Positions 8,612 to 16,720 are shown, numbered from the stretch's first letter. The stretch: 52,033 nucleotides of DNA from Pseudomonas mandelii (GCF_024138395.1 NZ_JAMYDU010000030.1:1-52033); one strand, 5' to 3'. The notes: generated from the letters alone by a model not told the origin. Numbers and translations are program-made.

Positions 8612-8680
8612 TGGGAACTGGTGTAATTGTTTCGGCGGTAACAGTGATCGGTGTAACTGGAACGGCTAATGAAGATCGGC

Positions 8681-8775
8681 GTAGGAGCTGCCGGAGGCTG
8701 CGATCTTTTGATCTTGCTCTTCTCGGAGTGGCTGAAAATCAAGATCAAAAGATCGCAGCCTTCGGCAGCTCCTAC
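8681..8775. repeat. REP pair, GTAGGAGCTGCCGGAGGCTGCGATC type
   Basis: Head-to-head arms GTAGGAGCTGCC...GATCTT and AAGATCAAAAGATCGCAG...CTCCTAC separated by a short spacer, between the LysR gene and the last gene of the bufferin operon. Confidence 0.9.
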
Positions 8776-8798
8776 AGGGGATCCCTATCCATCGACAG

Positions 8799-9284
8799 TT
8801 AGCGGGCGTAACGCTTGGCAATCAGATGATCGATCGACAACTTGCCCGGTCCGGTCGCTATCAAATACAGCAGCACCGCAGCCCAAGTGCCGTGGGTTGG
8901 ATACGCATCGGGGTACACAAACAGCTGAATAGTCAGCGTCATGCCCAACAGTGCCAACGCCGAAAAACGTGTGGCGAAGCCGATCAGGATCAGCACCGGA
9001 AAGAAATGCTCGGCGAAGGCTGCCAGGTGCGCCGCCAGTTCCGGGGAGAGCAATGGCAGGTGATATTCGCTCTGGAACAACGGAATGGTTGAGTCCGCCA
9101 AACGCGGCACGCCGAGTTCAAAGGTGCCGTCGATCAAGTCGATGGTCAGGCCTTCCACCTTGGTTTGCCCCGACTTCCAGAACACCGCCGCAATGGAAAA
9201 ACGCGCGATAAAGGCGATCAGGCTGTGGGGGATTTTTTCCAACAGCGCGATAGCGCGGGCGATGGGATTCTGATGGGTGTTCAT
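8799..9284 (-). CDS. DoxX-family membrane protein of the bufferin operon
   Basis: A 161-aa inner-membrane protein with four hydrophobic segments (about 20-40, 80-105, 108-125, 132-150) and the DoxX signature IARFSIAAVFWKSGQTK near the N-terminus. DoxX proteins often accompany MNIO-modified peptides of the bufferin type and may take part in quinone-linked redox steps or maturation, but their reaction is unproven. It is the last gene of bufA1-bufB-bufC-doxX, overlapping bufC by four bases (ATGA), which indicates translational coupling. The partner genes give the functional context. Confidence 0.88.
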   Translation of the reverse strand: MNTHQNPIARAIALLEKIPHSLIAFIARFSIAAVFWKSGQTKVEGLTIDLIDGTFELGVPRLADSTIPLFQSEYHLPLLSPELAAHLAAFAEHFFPVLILIGFATRFSALALLGMTLTIQLFVYPDAYPTHGTWAAVLLYLIATGPGKLSIDHLIAKRYAR

Positions 9285-10039
9285 GGCGATACCTTGTGAT
9301 GTAAATGGGTAATGACGTTGTGGCTGATCAGCAGCGCCAGGATTTGGCTGAGGTCGAAGGCGGGCGTTGTCTCTAACGCTTGGGTCAGGGATTGGCCGTT
9401 TCGCAGGTTGTGAATGAAGGTGCTGGCGCCGTGGTCGATGGCGAAAACCTCAACCTCCAGGTCGTTGCGCAACACCAGCGCGTTTTGCCGGTGGTCGAGG
9501 TCGATCCCGGCCAACGTCGCGTCCTGTTGATGGGCCGCCCAGATCGAGACCACGGAGAAAGCTGAAGTCAGTAGATTCAGGGAGGGATGAAATTCGACCG
9601 TCAGCTCGCCCAGCGCCTGCGGGTGCGACAGCGCGGCGGCGATCTGATCATGGCTCAGGGGTTGTGCATCGGCGGCGTGATAGGCCTGAACGCGCAACCG
9701 CTCCAGCCGCGCCACGTCGGCCAGATAAGGCACTCTGGCTGCCGGTTCAAAATTGTCGATGAACTCGGCGAAGTCCTTGCCGTAATCGTTGATGAGTGGG
9801 CTTTGAGGCGGGTAACTCCGCACATACAATCCCGCCATCGCCCGAAAGAACTCATCGCCCACCAACTGCGAAACCACGGGATAACTGTCGGCCAGGGCGT
9901 TGATCAGCGAGCTCTGCACATTGTTGCGATACACCGCGAAACGGCTGGCGGGATCGGCACCATTGGCGCTGAACAATCCCACGGGGCAGGACCGTTGCGG
10001 ATCGAGCAGGGCGGCGGCAAACGCGGCTTGAGTGCTCAT
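9281..10039 (-). CDS. bufC: BufC: DUF2063 partner protein of the MNIO peptide-modifying enzyme
   Basis: A 252-aa cytosolic protein. The N-terminal about 90 residues match DUF2063 (FAAALLDPQ, RFAVYRNNVQSSLINALADSYPVV and an FFRAMAGLYV-like stretch), annotated elsewhere as a putative DNA-binding domain but now understood as a precursor-recognition partner of MNIO enzymes in bufferin biosynthesis. The C-terminal half has the usual wing region of the family. Its ATG overlaps the bufB stop (ATGA at 10036-10039), fixing the start; a longer reading from 10057 is less likely. It probably delivers the BufA1 precursor to BufB. Confidence 0.88.
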   Translation of the reverse strand: MSTQAAFAAALLDPQRSCPVGLFSANGADPASRFAVYRNNVQSSLINALADSYPVVSQLVGDEFFRAMAGLYVRSYPPQSPLINDYGKDFAEFIDNFEPAARVPYLADVARLERLRVQAYHAADAQPLSHDQIAAALSHPQALGELTVEFHPSLNLLTSAFSVVSIWAAHQQDATLAGIDLDHRQNALVLRNDLEVEVFAIDHGASTFIHNLRNGQSLTQALETTPAFDLSQILALLISHNVITHLHHKVSP

Positions 10040-10899
10040 GGCCGGTCCCCCGCGCAATGCAGCAACTCATCAGCCTGACGGGCTTCGGCGTGCAGCACGC
10101 TGAAGGCCGGTAACTGGTTGTCGCGCTCGATCAACGTGGCAATCGGGCCAACCCGTTCCAGCACCCGCCCATACAGCGTCCATACCGCGTTATCGATGGG
10201 CGCACCATGATCGTCGATCAGCAGACGGTCGCCGAGGCTGTCGGTGTCTTCGGCAAACCCGGCCAGATGAATCTCTCCCACTGCGTGCAGCGGCAGCGCG
10301 TCGATGTAGGCCAGTGGATCTCTTTGGTGATTGATGCAGGAGACGTAGACGTTGTTGACGTCCAGCAGCAGGCCGCAGCCGGTGCGATGAATGACTTCGC
10401 TGATGAAGTCAGCTTCATCGATTGTCGAGCGCTGGAACGCCAGATACGTCGCCGGGTTCTCCAGCAGCATCGAGCGTTTGAGGGTGCTCTGCACCTGATC
10501 GATGTGCTCGCAGACGCGGTTCAGCGTCGGCGCATCGTAGGCCAGGGGCAGCAGGTCGTTGAGAAACACCGGGCCATGGCTGGACCAGGCCAGGTGTTCG
10601 GAAAAGGATTGAGGTTGATAGCGTTCGATCAGCGCAGTCAGCCTTTGCAGGTGCTGAAGATCCAGCGGACCTTCGGCACCGATGGACAGACCAACGCCGT
10701 GCAGCGACAGCGGGTACTGCTCGCGGATCAACCCCAGAAAATGATGAAACGGGCCGCCGGCCACCATGTAGTTTTCGGCGTGGACTTCGAAGAAACCGAT
10801 GTCCGGTTGTGCACCGAGCACTTCACGAAAGTGCTCGGTCTTGAGCCCCAGCCCGGAGCGGGGCGGGAGCCCGGAAGGTAAATAGTTCATGGTCGACAC
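10036..10899 (-). CDS. bufB: BufB: DUF692/MNIO multinuclear iron oxidase modifying BufA
   Basis: A 287-aa TIM-barrel enzyme of the DUF692 family (MNIO, relatives MbnB and TglH), which uses a di- or tri-iron site and oxygen to convert peptide cysteines to heterocycles. Family motifs with metal-binding His/Glu/Asp are visible in order: FFEVHAENYM (37-46), LSLHGVGLSIG (64-74), FSEHLAW (98-104), LLENPATYL (144-152), LLLDVNNVYVS and GEIHLAGF. The length is normal. It lies 16 bases after bufA1 and overlaps bufC, so the three are one operon. In bufferin systems the enzyme installs thiooxazole-type rings on BufA cysteines that then bind copper. Confidence 0.92.
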   Translation of the reverse strand: MSTMNYLPSGLPPRSGLGLKTEHFREVLGAQPDIGFFEVHAENYMVAGGPFHHFLGLIREQYPLSLHGVGLSIGAEGPLDLQHLQRLTALIERYQPQSFSEHLAWSSHGPVFLNDLLPLAYDAPTLNRVCEHIDQVQSTLKRSMLLENPATYLAFQRSTIDEADFISEVIHRTGCGLLLDVNNVYVSCINHQRDPLAYIDALPLHAVGEIHLAGFAEDTDSLGDRLLIDDHGAPIDNAVWTLYGRVLERVGPIATLIERDNQLPAFSVLHAEARQADELLHCAGDRP

Positions 10900-10915
10900 T
10901 CAGGCTGGGTTCTGA

Positions 10916-11221
10916 TTAGGACTTGGCTTTGTAGGCGTCCAACTGGCCGAAACCGGTTGGCGAGGTTTTGCTTTCGATGGTGGTGCAGGTGCCTTTAGGG
11001 ACCAGTTTCCAGGCGTTGGCCTGGTAGTCGGTTTTTGCGGTACCGGCGCAGGTCGTGCCGGGGCCTGCGGCGCAATCGTTTTTGCCTTTCATGGCCACGC
11101 CGAAGCATTTTTCCATGTTGTCGTCAGCGGCATGGACAGTGGAGACAGCGGCGATGCTCAGGGCAGAACCGAGGGCCAGAACCAGGGCGGTGGCGGACAG
11201 GGTGCGGGTGGTAGCAGTCAT
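10916..11221 (-). CDS. bufA1: BufA1 bufferin precursor peptide (DUF2282)
   Basis: A 101-aa precursor. A signal peptide spans about residues 1-31 (hydrophobic ALVLALGSALSIAAV, cleavage near VHA/AD). The core has four cysteines, C39, C50, C58 and C79, in the DUF2282 pattern EKCFGVAMKGKNDCAAG, TTCAG and KGTC. In characterised bufferins, central cysteines become thiooxazole-type groups and the exported peptide sequesters copper in the periplasm. Start at ATG 11221 has GGAG eight bases upstream; longer open reading upstream runs into a REP element and is not coding. First gene of the operon; a candidate ECF-type promoter lies 55-85 bases upstream. Confidence 0.9.
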   Translation of the reverse strand: MTATTRTLSATALVLALGSALSIAAVSTVHAADDNMEKCFGVAMKGKNDCAAGPGTTCAGTAKTDYQANAWKLVPKGTCTTIESKTSPTGFGQLDAYKAKS

Positions 11222-11274
11222 GATGTTTCTCCGAAATTGAGCTTGGATTGGCAAGCGTTTGTGCTTGCTTACTG

Positions 11275-11306
11275 CTCTAGAGAAACGACAGGTTGATGCG
11301 TTACAG
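11275..11306 (-). promoter_or_regulatory. Candidate ECF-sigma promoter of the bufferin operon
   Basis: On the minus strand a CTGTAACG block (11299-11306) is followed 16 bases later by CTCTAGAG (11275-11282). GTAAC-type -35 boxes with 16-base spacers are used by ECF sigma factors such as Caulobacter SigF, which controls bufferin genes there. No sigma factor gene lies nearby, so this is a sequence-based guess. Confidence 0.35.
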
Positions 11307-11340
11307 CCCCAACGAAAAAAATCAGAAAAATACACAGCCC

Positions 11341-11440
11341 CCGTAGGAGCTGCCGAAGGCTGCGATCGTTTGATCTTGATTTTCAGCAGTTCAGAAAAGA
11401 TCAAAGTCAAAAGATCGCAGCCTTCGGCAGCTCCTACGGG
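11341..11440. repeat. REP pair left of the RES/Xre module
   Basis: Arms CCGTAGGAGCTGCCGAAGG and CCTTCGGCAGCTCCTACGG are exact complements at the ends, with GATCTT/AAGATC inner parts. A nearly identical pair sits at 12668-12768, on the other side of the RES/Xre genes. Confidence 0.9.
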
Positions 11441-11481
11441 GGGCGTATTACCAAGTGGGATCTACCGCGCCCGTAAGTCGG

Positions 11482-12174
11482 TCAGGCAACGCTGATTTTA
11501 TTGACCCCGGTAATCTGACCATTCCAGATCATCTCGTAGTGAGCTGTTTGAATGACCGAGGAGACGGGTCGCGGCGTCATCAGCGCCCAGCAGTAATTGC
11601 CAGGCATACGCACAGAGTTGTACCGCAGACCAAGGCACCCAGCCTCCTTGACTGCCTTTCCCAAACGATGGGAGTGGGTGTAATCGACGGGGTCGTAGAC
11701 AGGATCGTTCATCGCAATGGAGGTGGCATCCCTCATGGCTTCGTCAACGAACGTGCAGGTTAACCCCCGGAAAACAAACCGCTCGTAATTGAGATTCTGG
11801 ACTTTCGACCAATACTGATTCTGATGGTACTGCACCTCAGCCAGCGCGGTCTCCATCGAGGCAGCCAAGTACAACACACCAAAACTGCCATCGCTGAAAC
11901 GCGAACCAGCCGGGTTGACATGGGTGAAAGGCGCTGTCGCGTAAGAGCATCCAGGGATGCCAAAGGGGATTTCTGCACGCGGTATCAGCTCAAGCCGACC
12001 GACCTCATTTTGCAGCCTGGGATTGGTGAGGGCCTGTATCTGATACAGAGCGTCAAATTCGTCCGCGTCCGCTACGTCGTCAAACAACGCGATGGGCGGA
12101 AACTTTGAATTGACCAATCGATAGGCCTGCAATTGCTCACCGGCCAATGCTGGCAGCTGGCTCACCATCACCAT
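11482..12174 (-). CDS. RES-domain toxin
   Basis: A 230-aa RES-family protein. These toxins attack NAD+, with folds related to ADP-ribosyl transferases. The expected landmarks are visible: YRLVNSKFPP near residue 18, GSRFSDGSFGVLYLAAS followed by METALAEVQYH around 90-118 and GLRYNSVRMPG near 190, giving the conserved Arg, Tyr and Glu of the pocket. It is longer than minimal RES toxins (about 150-170 aa) because of a leading extension and inserts. It follows and overlaps the Xre-type antitoxin gene by seven bases, the normal antitoxin-toxin order. Two starts (12174 and 12168) are possible. Confidence 0.85.
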   Translation of the reverse strand: MVMVSQLPALAGEQLQAYRLVNSKFPPIALFDDVADADEFDALYQIQALTNPRLQNEVGRLELIPRAEIPFGIPGCSYATAPFTHVNPAGSRFSDGSFGVLYLAASMETALAEVQYHQNQYWSKVQNLNYERFVFRGLTCTFVDEAMRDATSIAMNDPVYDPVDYTHSHRLGKAVKEAGCLGLRYNSVRMPGNYCWALMTPRPVSSVIQTAHYEMIWNGQITGVNKISVA

Positions 12175-12572
12175 TGTGCGCCTCGCAGCACGTCGATCCG
12201 CCGAAACGTCTCGTACAGGGAAATCATATCCCCCTGCGACATGATGTCGAGCGGGGTTCGGCCGTTGAAGAACTCGTTTTCGTTCGCCATTGCCGGAAAA
12301 CCATAGACGTTTTCAGGGTTATCAAAAACGAGGCGCAGCGTGGCGTGGATGTTGAGAATAAAACTGATGCGCTGCATCTGGTCTGAATCCAGGCTTACGG
12401 ACCAATCGGGATCGCGCTGCTTTGCCCGTGAGTATGTACTGCGGGAAATGCGCAGGATACGACAGGCCTGATCGCTCGACGCCTGCCACTTTTCGAGTAT
12501 GCCGACAGCGGCTCGCAGGCCAGTCACGCACTGGTCTTTGGTGAATGCTTGGGCTTGGGAGGTAGCTGTCAT
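12168..12572 (-). CDS. Xre/MbcA-ParS-type antitoxin
   Basis: A 134-aa antitoxin. The N-terminal half has an HTH-like segment (LEKWQASSDQACRILRISRS, then TYSRAKQR), and the C-terminal half the DUF2384 toxin-binding region (ISFILNIHATLRLVFDNPENVYGF and a FFNGRTPLDIMSQGDM motif, G-x-x-P-L near the C-terminus). It would bind and block the overlapping RES toxin and repress the operon. Upstream are two copies of TCTATAGA, a likely operator. Similar to the Res-Xre pair described in P. putida. Confidence 0.87.
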   Translation of the reverse strand: MTATSQAQAFTKDQCVTGLRAAVGILEKWQASSDQACRILRISRSTYSRAKQRDPDWSVSLDSDQMQRISFILNIHATLRLVFDNPENVYGFPAMANENEFFNGRTPLDIMSQGDMISLYETFRRIDVLRGAQW

Positions 12573-12592
12573 TGGTGATCACTTTGATTTGG

Positions 12593-12629
12593 TCTATAGA
12601 TACAAATATATTAACAATGTCTCTATAGA
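12593..12629. promoter_or_regulatory. Twin TCTATAGA sites, candidate antitoxin operator
   Basis: The 8-base palindrome TCTATAGA occurs at 12593-12600 and 12622-12629, 29 bases apart, inside an AT-rich promoter region 21-57 bases upstream of the antitoxin start. Two spaced sites are typical of autoregulated TA operons. Confidence 0.5.
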
Positions 12630-12667
12630 TCAAGCGCGATCATGATTAAAAAGAAGTACACAACCCC

Positions 12668-12768
12668 CTGTAGGAGCTGCCGAAGGCTGCGATCTTTTGA
12701 TTTTGATCTTCACCAGAATCGCCGGAAATCAAGATCAAAAGATCGCAGCCTTCGGCAGCTCCTACGGG
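12668..12768. repeat. REP pair right of the RES/Xre module
   Basis: CTGTAGGAGCTGCCGAAGG arm and complementary CCTTCGGCAGCTCCTACGG arm with GATCAAAAGATC inner parts; the same type as 11341-11440. Confidence 0.9.
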
Positions 12769-12800
12769 GATCTTCATTGTTATGGGGATTGTGCCAGGCA

Positions 12801-12825
12801 CAAAAAAACGGCCCGAAGGCCGTTT
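12801..12825 (-). terminator. Terminator of the bra/liv operon
   Basis: Stem AAACGGCC / GGCCGTTT (12806-12825) with a TTCG loop, followed on the minus strand by a seven-T run, 20 bases after the livF stop. Confidence 0.85.
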
Positions 12826-12844
12826 CTCTGTTTACCGCAATCGC

Positions 12845-13546
12845 TCAACCACCAAGATACGCTTCGCGCACTTTCGGGTCGGTCAACAGCGCTTCACCTG
12901 TCCCTGTCATCACCACCCGGCCGTTTTCCAGCACGTAGGCACGGTCAGCGATTTTCAGGGCCTGGTTGGCGTTCTGCTCCACCAGAAACACCGTTACACC
13001 GTCCTTGCGCAGTTGTTCGATGATGTCGAAGATCTGCTGGATGATGATCGGTGCCAGGCCCAGCGATGGCTCGTCGAGCAGCAACAGCTTGGGCTTGCTC
13101 ATCAGCGCACGGCCGATGGCGAGCATTTGCTGTTCGCCGCCAGACATGGTGCCGCCGCGTTGGGCAAAGCGTTCTTTCAGGCGTGGGAAAAGTCCGAGGA
13201 CCTTGTCCATCTGTTCCTGATAATCGCCCTTGTCGGTGAAGAATCCGCCCATGGCGAGGTTTTCTTCCACGGTCAGACGGGCAAACACCCGACGACCTTC
13301 CGGGACCACGGCGATGCTTTTACGCATGATGTGCGACGAGTCCTGGCCGACGAGCTCTTCGCCCATATAGCGGATGCTGCCGCTGTGGGCTTGCGGCGAA
13401 CCGCAGAGGGTCATCAGCAGGGTCGACTTGCCGGCGCCGTTCGCGCCGATCAGGGTCACGATCTCGCCCTGGCGGACTTCGACGTTGACGCTGTGCAGCG
13501 CCTGGATCTTGCCGTAGAAGGTGGAAACGTTTTCGAACTGCAGCAT
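12845..13546 (-). CDS. livF: Branched-chain amino acid ABC transporter ATP-binding protein LivF/BraG
   Basis: A 233-aa ATPase of the high-affinity leucine/isoleucine/valine importer. Walker A GANGAGKST is at about 34-42, the signature MSGGEQQMLAIGRALM at about 135-150 and Walker B LLLLDEPSLGL follows. It starts one base after livG ends and is last in the operon braC-livH-livM-livG-livF, before a strong terminator. It pairs with LivG on the cytoplasmic face of LivH/LivM. Confidence 0.95.
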   Translation of the reverse strand: MLQFENVSTFYGKIQALHSVNVEVRQGEIVTLIGANGAGKSTLLMTLCGSPQAHSGSIRYMGEELVGQDSSHIMRKSIAVVPEGRRVFARLTVEENLAMGGFFTDKGDYQEQMDKVLGLFPRLKERFAQRGGTMSGGEQQMLAIGRALMSKPKLLLLDEPSLGLAPIIIQQIFDIIEQLRKDGVTVFLVEQNANQALKIADRAYVLENGRVVMTGTGEALLTDPKVREAYLGG

Positions 13547-14314
13547 TTACGCTTCCCCCAGGTAGGCTTTGATCACTTCAGGATTGTCGCGGATCTGTTC
13601 CGGCGTGCCGTCGGCCAGGGGCGTGCCCTGGTTGATCACGACGATGTGGTCGGAAATGCTCATGACCAGTTTCATGTCGTGTTCGATCAACAGTACGGTG
13701 ACGTTGTGCTCTTCACGCAACATGCTGATCAGCGCTTTGAGGTCTTCGGTTTCCTTCGGGTTCAGGCCGGCGGCCGGTTCGTCGAGCATGAGGATCCGCG
13801 GACGGGTCATCATGCAGCGAGCGATTTCCAGACGACGTTGCTGACCGTAGGCCAGGGTGCCGGCCGGACGGTTGGCGAAGGCCTTGAGGTTGACCTTGTC
13901 CAGCCAGTACTCGGCGAACTCCATGGCTTCGCGTTCGCTTTTGCGAAACCCCGGGGTCTTGAACAGGCCCGCCAGGAAGTTGGTGTTCAGGTGACGGTGC
14001 TGGGCGATCAAGAGGTTCTCGACCGCGGTCATGTCCTTGAACAGCCGCACGTTCTGGAAGGTCCGCACCACACCTTTGAGGGCGATCTTGTGGCCGGGCA
14101 GGCCTTCGATCGCTTCGCCGTCCAGCAGGATGCTGCCGCCGCTCGGTTTGTAGAAACCGGTCAGGCAGTTGAACACAGTGGTCTTGCCGGCACCGTTGGG
14201 GCCGATCAATGCCACCACCTGTTTTTCTTTGACGCTCAGGGCTACGCCGTTGACCGCCAGCAAGCCACCGAAGCGCATGCTCAAGTTGTCTACTTTAAGG
14301 ATCTCACGGCTCAT
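13547..14314 (-). CDS. livG: Branched-chain amino acid ABC transporter ATP-binding protein LivG/BraF
   Basis: A 255-aa ATPase. Walker A GPNGAGKTT at about 38-46, signature LAYGQQRRLEIARCMM and Walker B ILMLDEPAAGLNP are intact, and the C-terminal branched-chain-type extension (NPEVIKAYLGEA) is present. Its start overlaps the livM stop by four bases (ATGA), and it abuts livF. It forms the second half of the ATPase pair energising uptake. Confidence 0.95.
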   Translation of the reverse strand: MSREILKVDNLSMRFGGLLAVNGVALSVKEKQVVALIGPNGAGKTTVFNCLTGFYKPSGGSILLDGEAIEGLPGHKIALKGVVRTFQNVRLFKDMTAVENLLIAQHRHLNTNFLAGLFKTPGFRKSEREAMEFAEYWLDKVNLKAFANRPAGTLAYGQQRRLEIARCMMTRPRILMLDEPAAGLNPKETEDLKALISMLREEHNVTVLLIEHDMKLVMSISDHIVVINQGTPLADGTPEQIRDNPEVIKAYLGEA

Positions 14315-15567
14315 TTGCGCAGCTCCATATGAGGGCGTTGCATCGGCAGCAGACCTTGAGGACGCCAGATCATCATCAGCACCATCAAGGCGCCGAACAT
14401 CAACATGCGGTATTCACTGAACTCACGCATCATTTCCGGCAACAGGATCATCACCGTGGCGGCGAGGACGACGCCCAGTTGCGAGCCCATGCCGCCCAGC
14501 ACCACGATGGCGAGGATGGTCGCCGACTCGATGAAGGTGAAGGACTCCGGTGTCACCAGGCCTTGGCGCGCGGCGAAGAAGCTACCGGCGAAACCGGCGA
14601 ACGCAGCACCGAGGGTGAAGGCCGACAGCTTGATGACCGTAGGATTGAGACCCAATGCACGGCAGGCGATTTCGTCTTCACGCAGCGCTTCCCACGCACG
14701 GCCCAAGGGCATGCGCAGCAGACGGTTGATGACGAACAGGGCGAACAGCGACAACAACACCGCGATCAGGTAAAGGAAGATCACCTTGTTTACCGGGTTG
14801 TAGGTCAGGCCGAAGTACTCGTGGAAGGTCTGCAGTCCGTCTGCGGCAGTTCTATCGAAGGTCAGTCCGAAAAGCGTTGGCTTGGGAATGTTGCTGATGC
14901 CGTTCGGGCCGCCAGTGAGTTCGGTCAGGTTACGCAGGAACAGACGGATGATTTCACCGAAACCCAAGGTCACGATCGCCAGGTAGTCACCGCGCAAACG
15001 CAACACCGGAAAGCCGAGCAAGAAGCCGAAGGTGGCCGCCATCATCCCGGCGATCGGCAGGCAGATCCAGAAGCTCAGACCGTAGTAGTGCGACAGCAGC
15101 GCGTAGCTGTAGGCACCCACGGCGTAGAAGCCGACGTAACCGAGGTCGAGCAGGCCGGCCAGGCCGACCACGATGTTCAGGCCCAGGCCGAGCATCACGT
15201 AAATCAGCACCAGGGTGGCGATGTCCACCGCCCCACGTGAGCCGAAGAACGGCCAGACCAGTGCACCAATGATCAACGCGATGATGATCCAGCGCTGGGT
15301 AGTCGGCAGGGTCAGGAAATTACTGGCCTTGGCCGGCATCACCGGCAGGTTGGGCGAGGCTTTCCAGGCCGAGCTGATCTGCTGGTCGAACAGCACCCGC
15401 AGGAACATCAGCACCGAACACACGGCGATGGTGATCAGCGTTGCAGTGCTGGTGCCATGGACTTCGAGGTTGATGCCGACAATGGTCAGTTTCAGACCGA
15501 GTACCGGGTAGGCAACAGCCCACACCAGCAAGGCGCTGAACAACGCCTGTTTAAGATTCCTAGTCAT
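14311..15567 (-). CDS. livM: Branched-chain amino acid ABC transporter permease LivM/BraE
   Basis: A 418-aa permease with about ten hydrophobic segments; the Pseudomonas/enteric long form with an extra N-terminal membrane region (residues 1-90) compared with short LivM proteins. The family core GLGLNIVVGLAGLLDLGYVG (about 125-145) and the cytoplasmic loop with EALREDEIACRALGLNP that contacts the ATPases are present. It overlaps livH and livG by four bases at each end. Confidence 0.94.
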   Translation of the reverse strand: MTRNLKQALFSALLVWAVAYPVLGLKLTIVGINLEVHGTSTATLITIAVCSVLMFLRVLFDQQISSAWKASPNLPVMPAKASNFLTLPTTQRWIIIALIIGALVWPFFGSRGAVDIATLVLIYVMLGLGLNIVVGLAGLLDLGYVGFYAVGAYSYALLSHYYGLSFWICLPIAGMMAATFGFLLGFPVLRLRGDYLAIVTLGFGEIIRLFLRNLTELTGGPNGISNIPKPTLFGLTFDRTAADGLQTFHEYFGLTYNPVNKVIFLYLIAVLLSLFALFVINRLLRMPLGRAWEALREDEIACRALGLNPTVIKLSAFTLGAAFAGFAGSFFAARQGLVTPESFTFIESATILAIVVLGGMGSQLGVVLAATVMILLPEMMREFSEYRMLMFGALMVLMMIWRPQGLLPMQRPHMELRK

Positions 15568-16487
15568 ACTTTCTCAACCTCCGGACGGCCCAACAGGCCG
15601 GTTGGCCGGAACAACAACACCAGAACCAATAGACCGAACGCCACGACGTCCTTGTACTGGTCGCCGAAGATATCGGCACCAAAGGCTTCCGCCACCCCGA
15701 GCACCAGCCCGCCGAGCATCGCGCCGGGGATGCTGCCGATACCGCCCAATACTGCGGCGGTGAAAGCCTTGAGGCCAACGAGGAAACCGGCGTTCGGGTT
15801 GATCACGCCGTATTGCATGCTCAGCAGCACGGCCGCGATGGCCGCCAGTGCGGCACCGATGACGAAGGTCAGGGCGATGATGTTGTTGGTGTTGATACCC
15901 AAGAGGTTGGCCATCTTGATGTCTTCGGCACAGGCGCGGCAGGCGCGACCCAGGCGAGAACGGGAGATGAACAGCGTCAGGCCGAGCATGGCGACCAGGG
16001 TCACCACGAACACCACGATTTGCATGTAGGAAATCAGCACTTCATGTGCGCCACCTGGCCCGATGGCGAAGTTGCCAGGGATCAGGTTGGAGATGGATTT
16101 GTCCTTGGAGTCTTGCGCCAGCAGAACCGTGTTCTGCAGGAAGATCGACATGCCGATGGCGGAGATCAGCGGGATCAGACGGTTGCTGCCGCGCAGGGGG
16201 CGATAGGCGATCCGTTCGATGCTGTAACCGTAGGCACTGGTAACGACGATGGTCGCGAGGAAAGCCGCGGTCATCAACAGCGGGACACTGTCGAGTCCCA
16301 TCATGGCCAGCCCGGCGATGGCGATGAACGCCACGTAAGAGCCAATCATGTACACCTCGCCGTGGGCGAAGTTGATCATTCCAATGATGCCGTAAACCAT
16401 CGTATAGCCGATGGCAATCAGGGCATACGTGCTGCCAACGGTCAGACCGTTAACCAGCTGTTGGAAGAAGTGATAGATGTCAGGCAT
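15564..16487 (-). CDS. livH: Branched-chain amino acid ABC transporter permease LivH/BraD
   Basis: A 307-aa permease, about eight membrane segments, opening with the family motif GLTVGSTYALIAIGYTMVYG followed by INFAHGEVYM. The coupling loop near RACAEDIKMANLLGIN is present. It follows braC after 233 bases containing a terminator-like hairpin and overlaps livM by four bases. Confidence 0.94.
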   Translation of the reverse strand: MPDIYHFFQQLVNGLTVGSTYALIAIGYTMVYGIIGMINFAHGEVYMIGSYVAFIAIAGLAMMGLDSVPLLMTAAFLATIVVTSAYGYSIERIAYRPLRGSNRLIPLISAIGMSIFLQNTVLLAQDSKDKSISNLIPGNFAIGPGGAHEVLISYMQIVVFVVTLVAMLGLTLFISRSRLGRACRACAEDIKMANLLGINTNNIIALTFVIGAALAAIAAVLLSMQYGVINPNAGFLVGLKAFTAAVLGGIGSIPGAMLGGLVLGVAEAFGADIFGDQYKDVVAFGLLVLVLLFRPTGLLGRPEVEKV

Positions 16488-16669
16488 TACAGCGCTCCTA
16501 AAAACCTGATACGCATTTCACTGGTGGAGTCATTTTCCCGCTCGAGCCCCGTGGATCTGCATCCACTTCGAATTCGAGGTTTGCCAGCGAACCGCTGATG
16601 ACGGTTTTGAGATTTTCAGGTGGGGAGACTGGCGGATCACGCCAGCGCGGCCCAATACGTTCGTAAAAC

Positions 16670-16695
16670 AAAGCCCACGGCACGCCGTGGGCTTT
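16670..16695 (-). terminator. Attenuating hairpin between braC and livH
   Basis: Perfect 12-base arms AAAGCCCACGGC / GCCGTGGGCTTT, 25 bases after the braC stop; the T-run that follows on the minus strand is interrupted (TTTGTTTT). Partial termination here would give more binding protein than permease, a known pattern for ABC importers. The remaining 16496-16669 shows no gene. Confidence 0.65.
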
Positions 16696-16720
16696 ATTGG
16701 CAGTCAGTCAGGCCAAGGCC

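Noticed and set aside
12782..14332. A 516-codon open frame on the plus strand opposite livF and livG
   Set aside because: It mirrors the ABC ATPase genes, whose motifs are complete on the minus strand, and its protein is a His/Gln/Val-rich antisense product of GC-rich codons.
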